Translations under genes and position numbers: made by a program
DNA from: Streptomyces sp. H27-C3
GTDB lineage: Bacteria > Actinomycetota > Actinomycetes > Streptomycetales > Streptomycetaceae
NCBI RefSeq assembly: GCF_030063415.1
Contig: NZ_JASITA010000005.1
Location: 186,001-250,000, forward strand
DNA: 64,000 bases
Direction of reading: 5' to 3'
Notes under the pieces: generated by a model
Seen by the model: only the letters and a program-made list of their open reading frames with translations
Told to the model about the DNA's origin: nothing
Database searches by the model: none
Shown here: positions 51,996 through 59,288 of the stretch, piece after piece
Layout: each line of letters opens with the position of its first letter
Numbering within the stretch: position 1 is the stretch's first letter

Positions 51996-52658
51996 TTGCG
52001 CGTCGTCCTGGCCGAAGATCTCTTCCTGCTCCGCGACGGCCTGGTGCGCATGCTGGAAGCCTTCGACTTCGAGATTCTGGCCGCCGTGGAGACCGGGCCC
52101 GAACTGGCCCGTGCACTGGCCGAGTTGGAGCCGGATGTCGCGGTGGTCGATGTCCGGCTGCCGCCGTCCCATACGGACGAGGGGCTCCAGTGCGCCCTGG
52201 CGGCGCGCCGCGCGCGGCCGGGGCTCCCGGTGCTGGTGCTGTCCCAGCACGTGGAGCAGTTGTACGCGCGCGAGCTGCTGGCCGACGGCAACGGTGGCAT
52301 CGGGTACCTGCTCAAGGACCGGGTCTTCGACGCGGAGCAGTTCATCGACGCGGTACGGCGGGTGGCGGCCGGCGGCACGGCGATGGATCCCCAGGTGATC
52401 TCCCAGCTGCTTTCCCGGCGGGCCCAGGACAAGCCGCTGGGCGGCCTGACCCCACGGGAGCGTGAGGTCATGGAGCTGATGGCACAGGGGCGCTCCAACG
52501 CGGCCATCGCGGGGCAGCTCTTCGTCACGGAGCGGGCGGTGGCGAAGCACACGTCGAACATCTTCGGAAGGCTCGGGCTTCCGGTGTCCGACGACGACAA
52601 TCGGCGGGTGCTCGCGGTACTGGCGTATTTGGACACGGGTGGCGGCGGCCAGGGGTAG
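51996..52658 (+). CDS. Two-component response regulator, NarL/LuxR type
   Basis: 220 residues from a TTG (MRVVLAEDLFLLRDGLVRML) with an AAGGAG ribosome site. The receiver has acidic Glu7/Asp8 and phospho-accepting Asp52 (DVAVVDVRLPPSH). A C-terminal LuxR HTH follows from about residue 145 (LTPREREVMELMAQGRSNAA, IAGQLFVTERAVAKHTSNIF). It is the natural partner of the kinase upstream. Whether the pair controls the adjacent PepSY operon is unknown. Confidence 0.93.
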   Translation: MRVVLAEDLFLLRDGLVRMLEAFDFEILAAVETGPELARALAELEPDVAVVDVRLPPSHTDEGLQCALAARRARPGLPVLVLSQHVEQLYARELLADGNGGIGYLLKDRVFDAEQFIDAVRRVAAGGTAMDPQVISQLLSRRAQDKPLGGLTPREREVMELMAQGRSNAAIAGQLFVTERAVAKHTSNIFGRLGLPVSDDDNRRVLAVLAYLDTGGGGQG

Positions 52659-52745
52659 GGCGCGCGTCGGTGATGGGCGGGCGCGGCGTGCGGGCGCCGG
52701 GCCGCGGGTGGGCGGAGGCCGGGCGCGGGCACCTGGCGCGAGTGC

Positions 52746-52850
52746 GGGGTACCGGGCCGCGGGCGCGGGGTACCGGGCCGCGGGCGCGGGGTACCGGGCC
52801 GCGGGCGCGGGGTACCGGGCCGCGGGCGCGGGGTACCGGGCCGCGGGCGC
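52746..52850. repeat. 5 x 21-bp exact tandem repeat
   Basis: Five perfect copies of GGGGTACCGGGCCGCGGGCGC (21 bp) lie after the response regulator stop. The multiple-of-three period keeps frames open and produces artefact peptides. Each unit contains GGTACC and CCGCGG palindromes. Within the 355-bp stretch 52659-53013 no gene is seen; the rest is the inverted repeat listed next. Confidence 0.95.
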
Positions 52851-52872
52851 CGCCGACGGCGCTTTCCCCTAC

Positions 52873-52983
52873 CCGCCCCTTCCCGAAACCGGGGCAGGCC
52901 CCGGACCCCCGGGACGCCCATCGGGCCCGGGGCAAAGCCCCCACGCGGCGGCAGCCGCACCATGTCACAGCGGGAAGGGGCGG
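52873..52983. repeat. Streptomycete-type intergenic inverted repeat
   Basis: CCGCCCCTTCCCG at 52873 and its exact complement CGGGAAGGGGCGG at 52971 flank 85 bp that include CCGGGGCAGGCCCCGG-type dyads. The CCCCTTCCCGAAACCGGGGC motif is of the kind scattered widely in streptomycete genomes and recurs at 58.2 kb. It lies next to a gene remnant. Confidence 0.6.
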
Positions 52984-53013
52984 GGTGGGGGACAAGCCCG
53001 CCGCAGGCGCTCC

Positions 53014-53260
53014 TCACGCCCCGCCCAGCCAACCCGCCACGTCCAGGCGGAAGTTCGCCGGGGCCACCATCTCGCGCAGATCCGCTTCGAGCGCGGCCAT
53101 CCGGTCGGCCCCCAGCTTCTCGGCCCACTCCTCCCGCAGCCGGTCGAAGATCGCGGCCGAGCGCCGCAGCACGTCGACGCCGCGCGGTGTAAGCCTGACC
53201 AGTTTGCGGCGGCCGTCCTGCGGGTCGTCGACGGCACTGATCCACGTACCCACGCATCCG
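53014..53260 (-). pseudogene. C-terminal remnant of a MarR-family regulator
   Basis: The minus strand encodes DPQDGRRKLVRLTPRGVDVL, the wing and following helix of a MarR-type winged HTH, then RRSAAIFDRLREEWAEKLGA and DRMAALEADLREMVAPANFR to a stop. Upstream the frame continues only with unrelated residues (CVGTWISAV), and no recognition helix or dimerisation helix 1 is present. The N-terminal two-thirds are lost. The right limit is approximate. Confidence 0.6.
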
Positions 53261-53396
53261 CCCCATTTGCGAATGGAGATTTCTACGAATTCAGAAGAGG
53301 TTTGAACACCCTGAGAACGGCATCCGTATGGGACGGAGCGCTTCTCCCCCTGCCGGGACCCCCTTACACCCACCGGCATCGAAGCAGAGGAGTTCC

Positions 53397-54947
53397 ATGC
53401 GACGCGCAACGAGAAAACGTTCCAAACTGGCGAACAGGGCGATTGCCGCCTCGGCCGCTTTGATTCTGGGCGGGGGTGGACTGCTTGCGGTCAACGTCTA
53501 TGCCTCCGCAGGAGAAGGACACTCCGGCTGGAAATCCGGCCAATCACGCCCATCAGGTCAGATCAAGAACGCGGCCCAGCAAATGTCGACCATCGACTGT
53601 CCGGAGGTGGTGAACGGGCTGCCGAAGGTGCCCCGTTCGGTCCGCCGGGAGGTCGACCGGGAGCTGGCTGCCATCGACTCCCAGATCACGGACGCGTACA
53701 AGAAGTTCGCCGATTCGAGGCAGCAGATCGCCCAGGATCCGAACTACGTACAGAACACTGTTCTGGGACCGCTGAAGAGCAAGCGTGCGGCCTCCATCAA
53801 GCGGATCGCCTCCACGCTCGACCGTAAGAAGGTCCGCCCCCGGGGCCTGGAAGGGCTCGCTCCCTGCGCGATGCGCGCCGATGACAACGCGCCGAAGGGC
53901 GACGAGAGCCAGGGCGACGGCGGCCAGGACAACGGCGGCCAGAGCGACGGAAACCAGGGCGACGGCCAGGACGGCGGTCAGAACGGCGGCCAGGACAACG
54001 GCGACAACGCCGGGCAGGGCGACGGCGGCCAGAACAATGGCGGCAACGGCGGGCAGGCCGGGAACGGCCCCAACGACGGCGACTTCGTCGACATCCAGTC
54101 CGTCCAGCCGAATGTCCAGCCACCGCAGCAGCAGGGCGGCGCCTCGGACGGTGAATTCACCACCGATTGCGGTGTGAATGAAAACAAGAAGCTCAATTCG
54201 GACAACGTCATCGCTGCCCCTGGTGTGAGCAACGGCGCGCACCATATGCACGATTACATCGGCAACCAGGCCAATGACGCCTTCGCCAGCGACGACGACT
54301 TCGCCAACGGCGACACGACGTGCCAGAACCAGGGCGACAAGTCGACGTACTACTGGCCCGTACTGCGTCTACAGAACGGCCAGCAGGAAGCCGACGCGAA
54401 CGTCGACGGCGGCGGCAAGGACAGCAACGTCGGCCAGATACGGCAGCCTTCCGAGGTCGAGCTGAAATTCGTCGGAAGCCCGGTCGGCCAGGTCACCGAA
54501 ATGCCCCGCTTCTTGCGCATCATCACCGGTGACGCCAAGGCGTTCACCAACGGTGACGCCAACGCCAATGCCTCCTGGAGCTGCACCGGGTTCGAGGACA
54601 GGCAGCTCAAGGACAAGTACCCGATCTGCCCCGACGGCAGCCAGGTCGTCCGTACCTTCAACTTCCAGAGTTGCTGGGACGGGCAGAACACCGACAGCGC
54701 CAACCACCGCACCCACGTGGCGTTCGCGGACAACAACGGCGCCTGCCCCAATGGCTTCCAGGCCATTCCGCAGCTGACCCAGCGGATCGTGTACGACGTC
54801 CCGCCGGGCCCCGGCTTCGCGGTCGACTCCTTCCCGGAGCAGCTGCACAAGCCGGGCACCGACCACGGCGACTTCATCAACGTCTTCGACGAGGGCCTGA
54901 TGGAAGAGGTGGTCTCCTGCATCAACGAGGGCCGGCAGTGCAACTAG
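53397..54947 (+). CDS. Secreted DUF1996 protein with Asn/Gln/Asp/Gly-rich linker
   Basis: 516 residues from ATG with AGAGGAG upstream. The signal sequence is [20 protein letters not shown] followed by [20 protein letters not shown] helical region (residues 50-165, [20 protein letters not shown]) precedes about 70 residues of repeated [17 protein letters not shown] linker. The C-terminal DUF1996 domain starts near [20 protein letters not shown], with [31 protein letters not shown] and [16 protein letters not shown]1996 is found in fungal and actinobacterial secreted proteins. The His-rich motifs (HHMHDY, HRTH) suggest metal or catalysis, unproven. A 15-bp-stem terminator follows. Confidence 0.87.
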   Translation: MRRATRKRSKLANRAIAASAALILGGGGLLAVNVYASAGEGHSGWKSGQSRPSGQIKNAAQQMSTIDCPEVVNGLPKVPRSVRREVDRELAAIDSQITDAYKKFADSRQQIAQDPNYVQNTVLGPLKSKRAASIKRIASTLDRKKVRPRGLEGLAPCAMRADDNAPKGDESQGDGGQDNGGQSDGNQGDGQDGGQNGGQDNGDNAGQGDGGQNNGGNGGQAGNGPNDGDFVDIQSVQPNVQPPQQQGGASDGEFTTDCGVNENKKLNSDNVIAAPGVSNGAHHMHDYIGNQANDAFASDDDFANGDTTCQNQGDKSTYYWPVLRLQNGQQEADANVDGGGKDSNVGQIRQPSEVELKFVGSPVGQVTEMPRFLRIITGDAKAFTNGDANANASWSCTGFEDRQLKDKYPICPDGSQVVRTFNFQSCWDGQNTDSANHRTHVAFADNNGACPNGFQAIPQLTQRIVYDVPPGPGFAVDSFPEQLHKPGTDHGDFINVFDEGLMEEVVSCINEGRQCN

Positions 54948-54970
54948 TGCGCACCAGCCAAGAAACCTGA

Positions 54971-55007
54971 CCAACGGCCCCGGGATCGAAGCCCGGGGCC
55001 GTTGGTC
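54971..55007. terminator. Strong bidirectional hairpin terminator
   Basis: A perfect 15-bp stem (ACCAACGGCCCCGGG / CCCGGGGCCGTTGGT) with a 7-base loop, between the DUF1996 gene and the convergent lipoprotein gene. Confidence 0.88.
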
Positions 55008-55022
55008 CCTCAACCTGCGCGG

Positions 55023-55481
55023 TCAGCTCCCGTGGTGACCCGAGTGGTCTTCCTCCTTGTTCCCCCCACCACCACCGTCACCGGAGTGGTGCGAGGAGGT
55101 CTCCACTTCCCCACCGAGCTGGCCGCGCAGCGCCGTGACCACCTTCTGGTCGCCCACCGCGACCCATTTCCTGCCGACCAGGTAATTGCCGCCGTAGTTC
55201 TTGGCCTCGTTGATCCATTCGCGCTGTCCGCGATCGGTGTCGAAGGTGGCCAGCACATAACGGCCGTCGCCGGTCTTGCAGTTGGCCTGGCGCAGCTCCT
55301 CCGCATCCGTCTGGATGTTCGGCTTGCACTCCACCTTTTCTGCCAGCTGCTCCAGGCTGCCGCTGGCCGTATCGGGCACGGGCTTCCCGCCGTCGTCACC
55401 CGAGCCGCAGCCCGTGACGACAAGGGCCAGAACGGCCAGGGCGGAAGCGGCAGCTGAGGGACGTCGGGCTTGATTGCGCAT
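55023..55481 (-). CDS. Putative lipoprotein
   Basis: 152 residues from ATG (MRNQARRPSAAASALAVLAL) with a lipobox LVVTGC at about residue 24. The mature part has CKPNIQTDAEELRQANCKTG (a likely disulfide pair), DGRYVLATFDTDRGQREWIN and EAKNYGGNYLVGRKWVAVGD, then a His/Gly/Asp-rich tail (SSHHSGDGGGGGNKEEDHSG) that could bind metal. An extracellular, membrane-anchored small domain of unknown function. Confidence 0.8.
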   Translation of the reverse strand: MRNQARRPSAAASALAVLALVVTGCGSGDDGGKPVPDTASGSLEQLAEKVECKPNIQTDAEELRQANCKTGDGRYVLATFDTDRGQREWINEAKNYGGNYLVGRKWVAVGDQKVVTALRGQLGGEVETSSHHSGDGGGGGNKEEDHSGHHGS

Positions 55482-55626
55482 ACCCCCCATCGTGCCGTCT
55501 TCGGCCATTCGGTGGGGCGCGAAGTGCTACATCCCACGCCCCACTGGTGCGCCCCTCCGCCGTGCCTGGCGTGCGCTCCGTACGCACCTGTCGCCACCCC
55601 CGCACATCGATCACGGAGGAGCGCCC

Positions 55627-55910
55627 ATGACCGAGGACCCGTCGCGACGAACGCTGCTGGGCACCGCGGGCGCGATCGGCGTCGGAGCCGCGCTCACCGA
55701 GCACACCGGTCATGGCCCAGGAATTGCCCGCACTCGGCGCGGCGGAGAACGCCACGGCGACGACGCGCGCCGCGCTGGTACGGCTGGTACGGCTGGTACC
55801 TCAAGTACCTCTGCGGCGCGCACATCTCCTGGTCGGGTACGCAGCTCGACCTGCCCCGCGGCAGCGGGGCGCGCGGCACGGGCGGGTTCAGCGGCTGGCG
55901 GGTGGACTGA
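55627..55910 (+). pseudogene. Probable frameshifted Tat-exported protein gene
   Basis: An ATG with an excellent GGAGGAG site encodes a Tat-like signal (MTEDPSRRTLLGTAGAIGVG). This frame then turns Arg/Gly-rich. A second frame encodes a coherent C-terminus, WYGWYLKYLCGAHISWSGTQ and LDLPRGSGARGTGGFSGW to a stop at 55910. A one-base shift somewhere between 55715 and 55775 would join them. A GGCTGGTAC-type triplicated 9-mer is at the second frame's start. Alternatively the upstream frame is spurious. No family recognised. Confidence 0.4.
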
Positions 55911-56041
55911 ACCGGAAGGTGTCCAGTGGCCTGCGGCCGTCCTGACCGGTGATCGAAGGGCTCTGAACCGCCTTGCGGGCAGGGCGGGTTCGGGAGCCTG
56001 CGGGTCTCGCGAGGTGACCATCCGACGATTCGCTCGTTCTG

Positions 56042-57997
56042 TTGAACGTGCGCCCACAGGATGTCATCAACCGCCCTGCTTCCGAGCCCATCGATGTCGA
56101 GCAGGCCGAGGCCGCGCTCGTCGAACACTATCCGCGGCTCGTGCGGCTGGCGTACCTGGTGCTGCCGCCGAACCTCGGCCGCAACCGCCGGGTGCTCACC
56201 GCGCACGCACTCGCGCAGCGCTCGCTGCCGCGCGGCCGGACCCCGGGCTCCGCCGCCGTCCCGCCGCCGCGGCGCCGCGAGGGCGGCCCGGTCGATCCGG
56301 GGTACGTGTATCTGCGCCGGCAGGTGCTGCGCCAGGCCCTGGAGGCCGGGCTGCCGCTGCGCCGCAGGGCCTGGCCCAAGCGGTCCCAGCTGCCGCCGCT
56401 GCTGCCCCAGGTGTGGGGCCTGCGGCTGTTCCCGCGCTCCGGCGGAGCCGATGAACTCGCCCTGGACCAGCGGCTGTCCGCGCTCTCCGGGCCCGGCCGC
56501 GCCGCGTACGTGCTGCGTGGCCTTGAGCGGTTGCCCGACCCTGAGGTGACGCGGACCCTCACCGCTGCCGGGGTCGCCGATCCGGGCGCCGCGCTCGCCG
56601 AGGCGGACGGCGTCGGCGCGTCCGACGCGGAGGGCGCCGAGAACGCGGCGGCGCTGCTGAAGTCCCCGGAGTTCGACCCGTGTTCGCTGCAGGCCAGGCC
56701 GACCGACCTGATGCGGCGCAGACAGCACGCGAAGGCCGCGCTCGCCGCGACGGCGGCCGTCGTGGTGTGCGGCGCGCTACTGGGGCTGCCGGGCGAGGGC
56801 TGGGGGCCGGACGGCGCCGCCGCGCCCGCCTACGCCCGCAATCCGGCGGCGGAGCAGGCCCTGGACCCGGCGAAGACGGTCCGGGTCGCCCCTGCGGTGT
56901 GGAAGCGGTCCTCCCGCAGCGACTTCTCCGTGTGGCCCACCCGCGGCAACCGGGCCGACGACCGCGCCCTGCTGCGCCGCGCCCTCGCCGTCTGGGCAAG
57001 ACCGGGCCCCTCCGTGCAGGCGTCCGCGACCCCCGGCACCCCGGTCGGGCCCCCGATGGGCGCGCCCCAGCTCCTGTTCGCGGGCGATGTCGACAGGGTG
57101 CGGGTCGTGCTGCTGTACGACGGCCTGCGCATCGTCCGTTACGCGGAGCCGAGGGCCTCCACGACGGGCGCGGCGATCGACTTCGCGCGCGTCGACAGCG
57201 CGGACGCGGCCGCCGCGAACGCCCTGGTGGTTGGCCGCACCGACGGCAACGTCCGTTATCTGACGGCCCCCTGGGTGCGCAAGGCGTCCGTACGGGACCT
57301 GCTCGTGCCGGCCGGGAACCCGGCGCCGCTGGCCCGTACCCCGGACGGCGTGACCGACCCGGTGCTCAGCCCCGCGCAGGCGCGCGACTGCCGGTCCTGG
57401 GACGCCCTGGAGCTGCGGGACGACGTGGGCGCGCGGCTGATGACCGACCTCGGCGAGCTGACCCCGGCCCGGCTGACGTCGGGGCCTCCGTCGGCGCCGC
57501 GCGATGTGTCGGGGCCGGTCGAGCGGGCGCGCTGGGCCCGTACGGCCTGTCTGCTGCCGACGGTGCGGTCGCACGGCGTGCGCAGCGTGAACTCCTGGGC
57601 GTTCGCCGAGCAGACCCTGCCCGAGGGCAACGGCAAAGCCAACTGGCTCTGCACGCGTGCGGAGACCTGGCGGGGACCCGGCAGCCGGGTCCTCGTGCAG
57701 TTCCAGGCGCCGTCCGCGAAGCCGGATACGTCGGGTGCGGTCGCCGCGCGCGCCGAGCACTCGCCCGCGTGCGGGCAGCGGGATCCGCGGGTGCTCGCGG
57801 GTGTGCTGTGGAAGTCGCGGGGCGGCAACTGGTACGTCCTGGCGGCCGGCAGCAAGCAGTTCGCCTCGATCACCACCTCGGGCGGGGTGGAGGGCACGGG
57901 CCGGGGCAATCTGCTCGCGGTGCGGGCGAAGGCGGGGGCGCAGGCGGAGCTGGACGGGCGGCTGGCGGACGGGACGCGGGTGGGGGCGCTGCGGTAA
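56042..57997 (+). CDS. Membrane protein with degenerate ECF-sigma-like N-terminus and large extracytoplasmic domain
   Basis: 651 residues from a TTG (a GTG six bases on is equally possible). Residues 19 to about 60 (VEQAEAALVEHYPRLVRLAY, LVLPPNLGRNRRVLTAHALA) resemble sigma region 2 of ECF factors. Residues about 135-185 (LSALSGPGRAAYVLRGLERL, PDPEVTRTLTAAGVADPGAA) resemble region 4. The DPCSLQARPTDLMRRRQ segment precedes one membrane helix (AALAATAAVVVCGALLGLPG), and about 400 outside residues follow with Cys, Trp and Arg blocks. It is a single-pass protein. It has a decayed paralogue at 23.4-24.4 kb. Its TAA stop coincides with the border of repeat element e. Confidence 0.75.
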   Translation: MNVRPQDVINRPASEPIDVEQAEAALVEHYPRLVRLAYLVLPPNLGRNRRVLTAHALAQRSLPRGRTPGSAAVPPPRRREGGPVDPGYVYLRRQVLRQALEAGLPLRRRAWPKRSQLPPLLPQVWGLRLFPRSGGADELALDQRLSALSGPGRAAYVLRGLERLPDPEVTRTLTAAGVADPGAALAEADGVGASDAEGAENAAALLKSPEFDPCSLQARPTDLMRRRQHAKAALAATAAVVVCGALLGLPGEGWGPDGAAAPAYARNPAAEQALDPAKTVRVAPAVWKRSSRSDFSVWPTRGNRADDRALLRRALAVWARPGPSVQASATPGTPVGPPMGAPQLLFAGDVDRVRVVLLYDGLRIVRYAEPRASTTGAAIDFARVDSADAAAANALVVGRTDGNVRYLTAPWVRKASVRDLLVPAGNPAPLARTPDGVTDPVLSPAQARDCRSWDALELRDDVGARLMTDLGELTPARLTSGPPSAPRDVSGPVERARWARTACLLPTVRSHGVRSVNSWAFAEQTLPEGNGKANWLCTRAETWRGPGSRVLVQFQAPSAKPDTSGAVAARAEHSPACGQRDPRVLAGVLWKSRGGNWYVLAAGSKQFASITTSGGVEGTGRGNLLAVRAKAGAQAELDGRLADGTRVGALR

Positions 57998-58158
57998 CGA
58001 CCTCGGGGGCAATGGAGCGTGGATCGGCGAGCGGCGTCCTGCGGCTTCGCGTCCAAGGCGGAGGAGGGAGGCGACGCGGAGCGTCGTCGACCGACGACAA
58101 CGCCGGAGGCGGAGTCGCAGGACGCCGGGAGCCCGCGCGCCCTTGCCCCCGAGGTCGT
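57997..58158. repeat. Dispersed palindromic element, copy e (162 bp, best preserved)
   Basis: Terminal inverted repeats ACGACCTCGGGGGCAA / TTGCCCCCGAGGTCGT pair at 16 of 16. Inner arms GGCGTCCTGCG / CGCAGGACGCC pair at 11 of 11. A central hairpin GTCGTCG-AC-CGACGAC lies in the core. The whole can fold into one long branched hairpin. The left border shares the last base of the preceding gene's TAA stop. There is no open frame with coding character. Confidence 0.88.
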
Positions 58159-58192
58159 AAGCGGGGCCTGCGGGTAGGCGGGCCCCGCCGGG

Positions 58193-58290
58193 CCCGCGGG
58201 GCCCGCCTACCCACCCCTTCCCGAAGCCGGGGCAAGCTTCGGACCTCGGGAAGCCCTACGGGCGTGTCCTCAAACGCCGGAGGGGCTGGA
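58193..58290. repeat. Streptomycete intergenic repeat (CCCCTTCCCGAAGCCGGGGC ... TCAAACGCCGGAGGGGCTG)
   Basis: CACCCCTTCCCGAAGCCGGG and TCCTCAAACGCCGGAGGGG are the two halves of an intergenic repeat that I know to be very common in streptomycete genomes. It fills the gap between element e and the oxygenase gene. The 5' part also occurs at 52.87 kb. Confidence 0.65.
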
Positions 58291-58357
58291 GATGCTCAGC
58301 ATCCGGAGAGCTCCGCCGGACCAGAAAAGCCGTGCACAGACCTGTTGCCAAGCGTCT

Positions 58358-58370
58358 ACCGGTCAGTACA
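58358..58370 (+). promoter_or_regulatory. TetR-type operator candidate TACCGGTCAGTA upstream of the oxygenase gene
   Basis: TACCGGTCAGTA is a near-perfect dyad (one mismatched pair), 9 bp before the ATG. The TetR gene at the end of the same gene row is the likely binder. Similar sites are at 33.44 kb (TTACTGGTCAGTAA) and on the minus strand upstream of the accessory operon. The position would block transcription initiation or elongation. Confidence 0.5.
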
Positions 58371-58378
58371 TTGACGCC

Positions 58379-59287
58379 ATGTCTAATACGCAGGGGCCGG
58401 CCCCGGTCGTTTCGGAGTGGGCTCCCCTCAAGGCCCGCAACGTCTCCTTCGACTGGGACGCCACCCCGCTCCACTGGCTCCCCGGCGACCCGGCCACCAC
58501 CCACACCATCAATGTGCTGCACCTGCTCCTCCCGGCGGGCGAGCGCTGGTTCGTGCACGTCTACCAGCAGGTGCTGCCGTACATCCGTGACGAGCGGCTG
58601 CGCGAGGACGTCATCGGCTTCATCGGCCAGGAGGCCATGCACTCCCAGGCCCACGACGACGTACTGCCGCACCTGAAGAAGCAGGGCCTCGACCCGACGC
58701 CGTACACCGCGCAGGTCGACTGGCTCTTCGAGAAGCTGCTCGGCGACCGCACACTGCCGCCGGGCAGGGCGCGCGAGTGGTGGCTGATGGAGCGGGTCGC
58801 GACCATCGCGGCGATCGAGCACTACACCGCGTTCCTCGGCGACTGGGTGCTCAACGCCGATGAGCTCGACCGGCGCGGCGCCGATCCGACCATGCTCGAT
58901 CTGCTGCGCTGGCACGGCGCGGAGGAGGTCGAGCACCGGTCCGTCGCCTTCGAGCTGTTCATGCATGTCGACGGCAGCTACCGGCGGCGGGCCAGGACCT
59001 GGGCGACCGCGTTCACCGCGCTGGCCTTCCTGTGGCAGCGCGGCATGCGGTTCTTCATGGCGAACGACCCGACGATCCTCGACGGGAAGGCCAGCTTCCG
59101 GGACTTCCTGCGCGGCGGACGCCAGGGGGTGCTGCCGACCACGGGCGCGGTGATCCGGTCCGTGCCGCGCTACCTCAGTCGTACGTACCACCCCTCCCAG
59201 GAGGGCAGCACCGCCCAGGCCGTGGCGTACCTCGCGAGCTCACCCGCCGCGACCGCCGCCGAGACGACCGTCCCCGGAGGCTCCTGA
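58379..59287 (+). CDS. Ferritin-like metal-dependent hydrolase/oxygenase family (PF10118)
   Basis: 302 residues from ATG (MSNTQGPAPVVSEWAPLKAR). Di-iron-type Glu and His residues occur in EAMHSQAHDDVLPH, TIAAIEHYTAF and HGAEEVEHRSVAFE, in helices spaced as in ferritin-like oxygenases. The family is labelled predicted metal-dependent hydrolase, but members are found with ferredoxin reductases, consistent with an oxygenase. The reductase gene directly follows and the TetR gene is third, forming a three-gene row with an operator just before this ATG. Substrate unknown, possibly a fatty or alkyl compound. Confidence 0.85.
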   Translation: MSNTQGPAPVVSEWAPLKARNVSFDWDATPLHWLPGDPATTHTINVLHLLLPAGERWFVHVYQQVLPYIRDERLREDVIGFIGQEAMHSQAHDDVLPHLKKQGLDPTPYTAQVDWLFEKLLGDRTLPPGRAREWWLMERVATIAAIEHYTAFLGDWVLNADELDRRGADPTMLDLLRWHGAEEVEHRSVAFELFMHVDGSYRRRARTWATAFTALAFLWQRGMRFFMANDPTILDGKASFRDFLRGGRQGVLPTTGAVIRSVPRYLSRTYHPSQEGSTAQAVAYLASSPAATAAETTVPGGS

Positions 59288-59288
59288 C

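Noticed and set aside
52746..52850. 21-bp repeat array as a CRISPR or origin iterons
   Set aside because: No spacers, no cas genes, no AT-rich region, and no replication gene nearby.
58193..58290. Intergenic repeat as part of dispersed element e
   Set aside because: It lies outside the GAGGTCGT terminus and matches a different, common streptomycete repeat.
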